Assembly: GCA_028565635.1 (NCBI GenBank)
Contig: JAOXYB010039851.1
Location: 1-13,184 of the forward strand
Source of the DNA: Phoronis ovalis
Taxonomy: Eukaryota > Phoronida > Phoronidae
Reading direction: 5' to 3'
DNA: 13,184 nt
Shown here: in pieces, positions 7,252-13,184 of the stretch
How positions within the stretch are numbered: the stretch's first letter is position 1
How the letters are laid out: every line of letters starts with the position of its first letter
Notes under the pieces: generated by a model
What the model was told of the DNA's origin: nothing
What the model saw: the letters and a program-made list of their open reading frames with translations, nothing else
Database searches by the model: none
Translations under genes and position numbers: made by a program

Positions 7252-9930
7252 GTACCGTATAGTATTATTCACTGTGTAAACTGCTCACATAACCTACATG
7301 TGAAGAACATGTAGAAATTATATACAAATGACAATAAATGTCATCTTTCATGAGAACACTACGAAATTTGATTAATTATAGGCAGTAGTTACTAATGGAC
7401 CTTGTAGCCTCATTGTAGTTGAAATTTGACTTTTAATTTATTTGTTTATTTATATTGGTGAATTTGATATAATAAATATTTATATTCTGTTTCATATGAA
7501 AAAAATAATGTTTTTGAATATAAAGCAATGCTGTAGCAGGTTCAAATTATTATATACCAAAACAACTTTTCAAGGCTATAAAACGGCTACTCTCGTGCAT
7601 AATCTAAAGTTTCATAATTTTTCACTTGAAATTTGGCTGTCCTAAATCAGTGGTATGTTATTTAGTGAAGTGATGGAAGTCCTGGGTTGTATTCAGGAGC
7701 ACTGGAAGTTGTACTCTTTGAATTAAGATTATTACAGTATGAACTGATATTGTGTATTAAGATTATTACAGTATGAACTGATATTGTGTATTAAGATTAT
7801 TACAGTATGAACTGATATTGTGTATTTCGAAAATTTTCAGCTGAGGCTATTGTGCATATTCTTGCTACTAACTGCCTGCAACTGCAAGACAGTAGTGACG
7901 TTATGATCACGAGCCAGGATCATTTACCTGAAACTTATCTACAGCAAAACAGTCATGTGCAACAGAATTGTGAGTATTTCTTCTTTGGAGGAGTCCATGG
8001 TGCATTTTCAGATGCTAATCTACGGATTCTTTGGATGTTCTATCATTCAATATTTCCAAGTAATTTTACACATTTAGGTATTTACACATACTAAGCCTGC
8101 TTTGCCTTTGTCTCTTGTTCATACGAATATAATACCTCCATAGTTAGCAGCCGCTTATTTTCATTTATAAGAATTTTACATTTTTTAATGAAATAGTTAT
8201 TAGGAGTTCCAAAACTGAATACATATGCATCAAAAAGTATGGCCACAGGTAACAGAAACACCAAAATATGAAGCTGCTTGCATGGATAATTCCACGTATA
8301 CACATTGTAAAGTGTTTAATGTACCGCTTAGTGAATCTCTTAACAGCTCCTTTCATCCGTTTTCTGTATATTACAGATATTATAAAGCTAGATGTCTATG
8401 TACAACGTATGAACACTGGTACTATACTATGTAAGGCCCTGCAACTCTCAAACAAACCTTATGCTAAGTTGAAACTTCGAGTGAGTCAGTTTGATTTATC
8501 ATGTCTTGGAGAGCAGACTGTCAAGGGAATGGTTAATGCTACTTACGCACCGGTAAGTATTAACTTTATGCAATTTTGTTCAATGATGCATAAAGAAATC
8601 TAAAGAATTATTCACAAATGATGTTGAGGGCTTTGATTAATATACTATGTGCATAGATATGTATGTGCAATAGAGTACCTAATCTCATAACCAACAAATT
8701 GGAGTATTTTTGTTCGTACATTTTTTTTGTAAGAAATTGTCTATGTACACTGACAATGCTCATGATTTTTGCACACATACATGATTCTCTGACAGACACA
8801 CACACACGACTTTCCATTCAGATTCAAGTAAAAGTAACAGTCAAGTAAAATGTTCTATATCATTGGGACCCCTTTAAAGATCTTTAAACTGTTATAGATG
8901 CTATATATAAGCTTCTCCTTATTTACTTTTTACATAAAGCTGTTCCTTGCCACCACCAGATGTCGCCATCACTGATAAAGGTGTTATGATGTCCTGGAAA
9001 GTTTAGTTTTTTACCCTGTAAATTTTCATCAATATTGTTAAGAACTTTTTTGTGATAATTCATAAAATACATGCAGTCCACTCATGTATGCACTATTAAA
9101 CTGTAATGTACACAACATTTACCGTTTACTTGTAGGATGTCTCTGGTTTATGTTTGAAGTACAATGCATTTTCTGACATGGGCGTTATTCAGTTGGCTCC
9201 AGACATCCAGCTGTTTAGAAACCTTACGGCACTTGACTTATCTTGTAACGGAATGCTTCTTACTTATAACAGTACCGCGTGCGAGACCTTGTCAAAATTA
9301 TTCACAAATCTACCCGTGCTACGACGCCTTGATATTAGTAACAATCATATAAAGGGAAAGTTAACATCACTTTTATCGGGACTTACCTCAGGTTTGTATT
9401 ACCTGAAAGTAGCTGGCTGTCAGATGATTGAAGCTGATATTGCTTACTTAGCAACCTCCCGTCACGCAACATCATTGTCTATGTTAGATATAAGTGAAAA
9501 CAACTTCAGACATTTCTGTTCAACTGTTGTCAATCTTTTGAGAGCTATTGCTAACAACATAGAAATACTAGAAATGGAGAACTGTGGATGCTTCGAGGAA
9601 CATTTTATTGCTTTTTCTAAATGTTGTGCAATGTTGAATCGTTTGCGATACTGGAATATCCAGTCACCATATACTCCACCCAATATGGCTGACAACCCAT
9701 TTTGGCGTAGTATTGCTAAAATGCCGCTTTTGGACACAGTATGGGTGTCACATCCAGAAGACTACTTAGCTAATGCCACAGAAGAAGAGCTTCCAGATAT
9801 GGATCAGTTCTTTTGCAATTATACAACATCTATGGTGAGAATGTTACTTTTGACTAGGGAGGCATTTTATGGATATGATGTACCCCCTGTAAATGCTATT
9901 ATTGGGGAATACAATACCCCAGTAGTATAA
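6767..9930 (+). CDS. LRRC14/PRAME-family leucine-rich-repeat protein, predicted Cul2 ligase receptor
   Basis: Coding exons 6767-7251, 7841-7969, 8377-8552, 9136-9930; introns phase 1, 1, 0, all GT-AG. Preferred start is ATG at 6867 (G at -3 and +4), giving 494 residues, close to human LRRC14 (about 493). ATG at 6822 (A at -3) would give 509. With Met 6867: residues 10-19 (SLVDICCNNI) fit the elongin BC-box; residues 33-41 (VPHELCASL) fit the Cul2-box. Leucine-rich repeats follow, for example LRYLDLSGY (118), LTALDLSCN (260), LRRLDISNN (292), LSMLDISEN (344), IEILEMENCG (372). Alignable with LRRC14 over its whole length, including SRHATSLSMLDIS. Vertebrate LRRC14 is reported to restrain NF-kB signalling through IKK-beta, and family members join Cul2-elongin ligases; transfer of either role here is inference. 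LRRC14 versus LRRC14B orthology cannot be settled without a tree. Confidence 0.88.
7252..7840 (+). other. LRRC14-like intron 1
   Basis: Contains two small perfect hairpins in a row (8-bp stem 7294-7301/7307-7314 and 6-bp stem 7329-7334/7340-7345) and the 34-bp tandem repeat at 7722-7826. The 67-codon frame at 7442 is AT-rich chance. Confidence 0.75.
7722..7826. repeat. 34-bp tandem repeat, three copies, abutting a 3' splice site
   Basis: Units start at 7722, 7756 and 7790 and are identical over the 34 bases (ATTAAGATTATTACAGTATG continuing AACTGATATTGTGT), with a 3-base start of a fourth. The array ends 14 bases before the acceptor AG at 7839-7840. Each copy contains a branch-point-like CTGAT and an acceptor-like TTATTACAG. 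Confidence 0.92.
7841..7969 (+). CDS. LRRC14-like coding exon 2
   Basis: Acceptor AAATTTTCAG at 7840, donor GTGAGT at 7970, 129 bases, phase 1 to phase 1. Encodes AEAIVHILATNC and a polar, Gln-rich stretch aligning with the variable insertion between the first LRR and the second strand in LRRC14. Confidence 0.85.
7970..8376 (+). other. LRRC14-like intron 2
   Basis: 407 bases between GTGAGT and TTACAG. Several short open frames on both strands overlap here; none is supported. Confidence 0.8.
8377..8552 (+). CDS. LRRC14-like coding exon 3
   Basis: Acceptor GTATATTACAG at 8376, donor CCG|GTAAGT at 8553. Encodes IIKLDVYVQRMNTGTILCKAL and YAKLKLRVSQFDL, matching VRVDLRVNRASYAFLREAL and LRLCCRDL of LRRC14. 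Ends in phase 0. Confidence 0.87.
8553..9135 (+). other. LRRC14-like intron 3
   Basis: 583 AT-rich bases with a short CA run near 8799 (ACACACACAC). No gene or element seen. Confidence 0.8.
9136..9930 (+). CDS. LRRC14-like terminal coding exon (main LRR block)
   Basis: Acceptor ACTTGTAG at 9135, phase 0, 264 codons and a TAA stop. Holds most of the leucine-rich repeats of the long ribonuclease-inhibitor-like spacing and the C-terminal cap, ending NTPVV. Longest clean open frame in the window. Confidence 0.92.
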   Translation, partial: DVSGLCLKYNAFSDMGVIQLAPDIQLFRNLTALDLSCNGMLLTYNSTACETLSKLFTNLPVLRRLDISNNHIKGKLTSLLSGLTSGLYYLKVAGCQMIEADIAYLATSRHATSLSMLDISENNFRHFCSTVVNLLRAIANNIEILEMENCGCFEEHFIAFSKCCAMLNRLRYWNIQSPYTPPNMADNPFWRSIAKMPLLDTVWVSHPEDYLANATEEELPDMDQFFCNYTTSMVRMLLLTREAFYGYDVPPVNAIIGEYNTPVV

Positions 9931-10795
9931 TAGGTTGTTTCTGTATAAAGAACTATTGGTTTTGATGTAAATTTAAACTGTTATTCGATTAATAGAGGTT
10001 ATTTTGTCAACATGAAACTTTCAAAAACTGTGCCTATAGGGCATAGCTTTAGTACCAGGCTCCACTGCATTACAAGGCACATTAGCCATATATGCCTCAC
10101 TGAACTTGCAATGACGTAGTGACACCTGGTGATAAAGATGGTTCGCCTTGTTCCTACTTTTGAGACGATACACTGTAACTGCATACATTTTTTCTAGTTT
10201 TGAACATATTTTGGGCCAAATGCATACATCAACCTATATTTATGCACTGACTCATAAAAAGACAAAAGGTTGTTCATTATGAAAGTATTTTAAAATTTAT
10301 GTTATATGATAAGGCAGCTATTTTAGTACATCTGTTTTGTTATTGTTAAGTTTGCAATCAAGTGCATTTTATGCAAATTGATGCATGGTGCTAATACATT
10401 TAAAGAGTATCACTACAGATTAGTATTGTTTTAGAAATGTATTGTTATGTTAAATGTGCTTAATATATACTTACATCTAATGTGAACGTCCTGTCATCAG
10501 AACGAAGACAAATATACTGAATATTAATTATTAAGACTGTATTATACACTAAACCGGTGAATATACAATGCTGATCAAACAAGACATTTGTCATGTCTAA
10601 TGCCCATCCAATGTGTAGGATTCTATTTTTTTAACATTATTTTTTTTTTACATTAGAAAAGAATAGAATACATCTTGCATTATAATCTGGTTTATCATTG
10701 TTTTGGTGGGGTCGTTACTCTTATTCAAAATGACTATCTGCTGTCCGTGGGAGTACTGACCATATTTTTAGATGGGGATGTGCAGCCTAAACTTC
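9931..10795 (+). other. 3' UTR and downstream flank of the LRRC14-like gene
   Basis: AT-rich. I see no canonical AATAAA on the plus strand here; a variant signal such as AATATA (near 10559) may be used. No gene recognised. The 72-codon frame from 10675 runs into the foldback element and is not supported. Confidence 0.5.
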
Positions 10796-11279
10796 CGGGG
10801 GCAGTCAATATGAAAGTGGGTACCCATGTTCCAACATGGCTTTTCAAAAATGCCCCTAACGAAGTCAAATTCTGCAAAAACATACAGCCCTAAGGAAGTG
10901 ACCGTATTTGCACCCCTAATGAATTGAAATTTTAACGATTACCCTAACGAAGTGAAACTTCCAAGCAAAACACCCCTAACGAAGTGTCACACCACCCCTT
11001 TTCGTGATTTTAGCAAAAAAACACCCTAAGCTCGTTGTGCGCCAGCTGTTCGAAAAACATACCCTTTCACGCGAAATTCTGTTGGAACATGCGTACCCAC
11101 TTTCATATTGACTGCCCCCGTGGCCCAAATTCAAAATATCCACCCATTTTTAAGGATTTGGTTTCAAAAAATTGACCCATTTTTAGGGTTTGTTGAAAAG
11201 TGGACCAATCTTTACGGACATTTCTGTGAAAAGTCACTCCATTTTTAGGGATTAATTTGTGAAAAGGTGACCCATTTGG
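10796..11279. mobile_element. Foldback-type compound repeat element
   Basis: Two 41-bp arms, 10796-10836 and 11080-11120, are inverted copies with one mismatch (core GGGGGCAGTCAATATGAAAG); similarity continues outwards less perfectly. Between the arms lie about six degenerate copies of ACCCCTAACGAAGTG(AAA) at roughly 10852, 10888, 10913, 10941, 10972 and 11024. Right of the second arm, four to five copies of a ~30-bp unit GACCCATTTTTAGGGATT...GTGAAAAG occupy 11142-11279. No transposase. Outer borders are uncertain and the element may begin as far left as about 10740. Confidence 0.65.
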
Positions 11280-11280
11280 G

Positions 11281-11341
11281 CTACAAACCTATGGCCTTCT
11301 TAGAACCACCTTTGAATCGTCCAAGTAGCGCTTCGTCTTTG
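11281..11341. repeat. Direct repeat, copy 1
   Basis: Begins CTACAAACCTATGG and includes TTTGAATCGTCCAAGTAGCG. About 85 percent identical by eye to 11600-11661, in the same orientation, 319 bases away. Confidence 0.75.
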
Positions 11342-11357
11342 CGGCTATAAACACAAC

Positions 11358-11588
11358 GTGACATGCCTTCTCAGGAACAAATATGGTGATCAGTCAGCTA
11401 TGTTGGAAGTAATGTGGGTCAATATTATACATACCCTGTACTTTGACCTGTACTTACTCTGTACTGAATATGGAGCTGATCGGATAAAAACGGACGCAGT
11501 TATTGTCAGACAAAAAGTGTTACGCATGGTAAAAAATGTCGAAGATTCGTACCGGCATTTGACCTACTTTAATTGTCACCTAGCCTAG
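11358..11588 (+). CDS. Unidentified 76-codon frame between direct repeats
   Basis: Not recognised. A plus frame starting MTCLLRNKYGDQ, with a hydrophobic patch VMWVNIIHTLYFDLYLL and a charged second half (RIKTDAVIVRQKVLRMVKN), ending at TAG. Composition is protein-like and less AT-biased than the flanks, but no splice sites or homologue are apparent. It lies exactly between two direct repeats, so it may be the cargo of a small duplicated or mobile segment, or an exon relic. Could be chance. Confidence 0.2.
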   Translation: MTCLLRNKYGDQSAMLEVMWVNIIHTLYFDLYLLCTEYGADRIKTDAVIVRQKVLRMVKNVEDSYRHLTYFNCHLA

Positions 11589-11599
11589 CTAAATTACGC

Positions 11600-11661
11600 C
11601 TACCAACCTATGGTCTTCCTAGAACAATTTTTGAATCGTCCAGGTAGCGCTTCGTCTTCGC
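11600..11661. repeat. Direct repeat, copy 2
   Basis: Begins CTACCAACCTATGG and includes TTTGAATCGTCCAGGTAGCG. Pairs with 11281-11341; both copies share CGCTTCGTCTT near their ends. Confidence 0.75.
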
Positions 11662-12045
11662 AACATTACGTGCCGTTTTATATTGCTCTTTTATATTTAC
11701 ATTTATATATTACGCCGCAACAACAAATTTAATTATTTCATTATAATAATGCTTTTTCCTTATCTATATACTATATTTTCATAACGTATGTACCTTTAAT
11801 ATAAAAATAAATTATCGTTTAATTAAGCATGCGCAAGTTTACACTATACACGTCACGCTGCTCATATGACATTTCTGATACTAAAACGGTTTTAACTAGG
11901 TTTATTTAGGCATTTGAAAGTTTAAGATCGGAAGATTGGATTCTAAATGTAAGTTTTGAAAGTTCAAACTAGTATATTTTACACTGATAATGCGCATTAA
12001 CGTTGGTTTCTGAGATCCATAACTGGTATGAATGTCAGTTTGAAT
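11662..12045. other. Intergenic, nothing recognised
   Basis: AT-rich stretch with no open frame of note, no element ends and no RNA gene that I can see. Confidence 0.5.
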
Positions 12046-12846
12046 GATTTAATTTATTAAGGTAGCCACATCGGGATGAGCACCTTCACCATGTATCTGT
12101 CTCCGCATTTGTAATGATTGCTGGTGATATGTCATTGCATTGTCATAGTCACCTTGTGCTCTATACACTACTGCAATATTATTTCATGAGTCCACAACAG
12201 CAGGACGAGCACCTTCACCATGTATCTGTCTGTTCATCTGTAATGATTGCTGGTGATATGTCGTCGCACTGTCGAAATCACCTTGCGCTCTATAGACTAC
12301 TGCAATATTATTTAATGAGGCAGCCACATCATGATGAGCACCTTCACCATGTATCTGTCTCTCCATCTGTAATGATTGCTGGTGATATGTCACTGCATTG
12401 TCATAGTCACCTTGTACTCTATAGACTTCTGCACTAATAATATTTAATGAGGCAGCCACATCAGGATGAGTACCTTCTCCATATAACTGTCTCCGCATCT
12501 GTAATTATTGCTGGTGATATGTCATTGCATTGTTATAGTCACCTTGTGCTTGATAGACCAATGCAATATTATTTAATGAGGTAGCCAAAGCAGGATGAGC
12601 ACCTTCACCATGTATCTCTCTCTGCATTTGTAATGATTGCTGGTGATATGTCATTGCATTGTCATAGTCACCATGTGCTCTATTAATTTCTGCAATATTA
12701 TTAATGAGGCCGTCACATCAGGATGAGTACCTTCACCATGTATCTGTCTCTGCATCTGTAATGATTGGTGGTGATATGTCATTGTATTGTCATAGTCACA
12801 TTGTGCTTGATAGACCAATGCAATATTATTTATTGAGGTAGCCACC
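12046..12846 (-). pseudogene. Decayed TPR array, kinesin-light-chain/nephrocystin-3 type
   Basis: About six tandem 43-residue units on the minus strand. Consensus: RQIHGEG, HPDVAASLNNIA, VYRAQGDYD, then YHQQSLQM. This is the TPR pair pattern of kinesin light chains and nephrocystin-3-like proteins, which bind peptides or partner proteins through stacked helices. Unit anchors on the plus strand are 12081, 12210, 12339, 12471, 12600 and 12728: spacings 129, 129, 132 (one extra codon), 129 and 128. The 128 spacing is a one-base deletion near 12701 that shifts the frame. Stops interrupt it at 12505-12507 (TCA to TAA) and 12184-12186 (TTA to TGA). No single frame crosses the array, so it is most likely a pseudogene or unplaced exon relic; assembly errors are an alternative. 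Similarity stops abruptly at both edges. Confidence 0.75.
12046..12846. repeat. 129-bp tandem repeat (DNA level of the TPR array)
   Basis: Units are highly similar at DNA level as well as protein level, e.g. GAGCACCTTCACCATGTATC and TAATGATTGCTGGTGATATG recur in nearly every copy, pointing to recent amplification or gene conversion. Confidence 0.9.
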
Positions 12847-13077
12847 CTTATGAAAATGAAACAGTTGCTGTAATCTTGCCCCAATCTCGTGGTAAGCTTT
12901 TTGCAACTATTTTCACTGATCACAGACACTTGCCATACACTTGCAACTAGCGGTGATCTTCTGGCAATAGTTGCACATTTGCTGTATGCATACGGTAATT
13001 GTTGCTGCTAGCTTGTTGCATCTTAGCAATTTTTTGCGAGATGATAACCAGGAACCTGATTAAATATCAGCATTTGC
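12847..13077. other. Flank between TPR array and satellite
   Basis: No gene recognised. Holds a 10-bp inverted repeat (TGCAACTATT 12902-12911, AATAGTTGCA 12966-12975) and an inverted 11-base match (ATCTTCTGGCA, 12956-12966) to the satellite unit to the right. On the minus strand TTTCATTTTCATAAG (12862-12848) could be an acceptor for a TPR exon. Confidence 0.5.
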
Positions 13078-13184
13078 CAGAAGATTGCCAAGACACTTAG
13101 TAAAATGTCGACAGTCTCCAAAAGATTGCAAGAACACTTAGTAAAATTTCGGTTGTTGCCAGAAGATTGTTACAACACTTGGTT
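13078..13184. repeat. 41-bp satellite, 2.6 copies, running off the right edge
   Basis: Units begin at 13078, 13119 and 13160, each with CAGAAGATTG or CAAAAGATTG and then ACACTTAGTAAAAT. Copies diverge by roughly a quarter to a third of positions. Extent beyond the window unknown. Confidence 0.75.

Noticed and set aside
8091-8434. Several overlapping 60- to 70-codon frames on both strands
   Set aside because: They cover intron 2 and part of exon 3 of the LRRC14-like gene and contradict its splice sites.
9462-9737. 91-codon minus frame
   Set aside because: Antisense shadow of the long LRR exon.
10675-10893. 72-codon plus frame
   Set aside because: Its second half is the arm and loop of the foldback element, so it is not a host coding exon.
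12114-12437. 107-codon plus frame with repeated MIAGDMS units
   Set aside because: Antisense of the TPR repeats; its periodicity is inherited from the 129-bp units.
12046-12846. CRISPR-like array
   Set aside because: Units are contiguous 129-bp coding-type repeats without unique spacers, in a eukaryotic context.
1-13184. tRNA, rRNA, bacterial operon signals or an integrated virus
   Set aside because: No cloverleaf, rRNA, ribosome binding site, capsid-like or polymerase-like frame could be seen on either strand.

Overview
The window looks like nuclear DNA of an invertebrate animal. It is AT-rich, its genes are split by GT-AG introns of about 350 to 1,200 bases, and it is full of short non-autonomous repeats. 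Protein-level resemblance to vertebrate MRPS7 and LRRC14 and the TPR array fit a marine invertebrate, but I cannot name the phylum from sequence alone. There is no sign of bacterial operons, ribosome binding sites or CRISPR.

Left half (602-5399, minus strand): a complete six-exon gene for the mitochondrial small-subunit ribosomal protein uS7m (MRPS7), 228 residues, assembled from exons whose phases all agree. Its last exon is hidden inside a longer unrelated open frame. A polyadenylation signal lies about 50 bases past the stop. Intron 4 carries a 476-bp MITE-like element with 27-bp terminal inverted repeats. Beyond the 3' end (49-424, minus) is a weak candidate for a further small two-exon gene.

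Middle (about 5400-9930, plus strand): a head-to-head partner gene transcribed away from MRPS7. It encodes an LRRC14/PRAME-family leucine-rich-repeat protein on four coding exons, about 494 residues from the preferred start. Its N-terminus has a textbook VHL box (BC-box plus Cul2-box), so it is predicted to be a substrate receptor of a Cullin-2 ubiquitin ligase. The roughly 200-300 bases between the two genes are locally CpG-richer and probably hold a shared divergent promoter.

Right third (9931-13184): no intact gene was recognised. It holds a compound foldback element with 41-bp inverted arms and two families of degenerate internal repeats (10796-11279), a pair of ~60-bp direct repeats flanking an unidentified 76-codon frame, a decayed minus-strand array of six 43-residue TPR units of the kinesin-light-chain/nephrocystin-3 type (nonsense and frameshift lesions), and the start of a 41-bp satellite running off the right edge.

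The two intact genes are not obviously part of one pathway; what links them is the shared promoter region. I found no convincing new biological system. The most useful leads are the VHL-box protein, the foldback element and the decaying TPR array.
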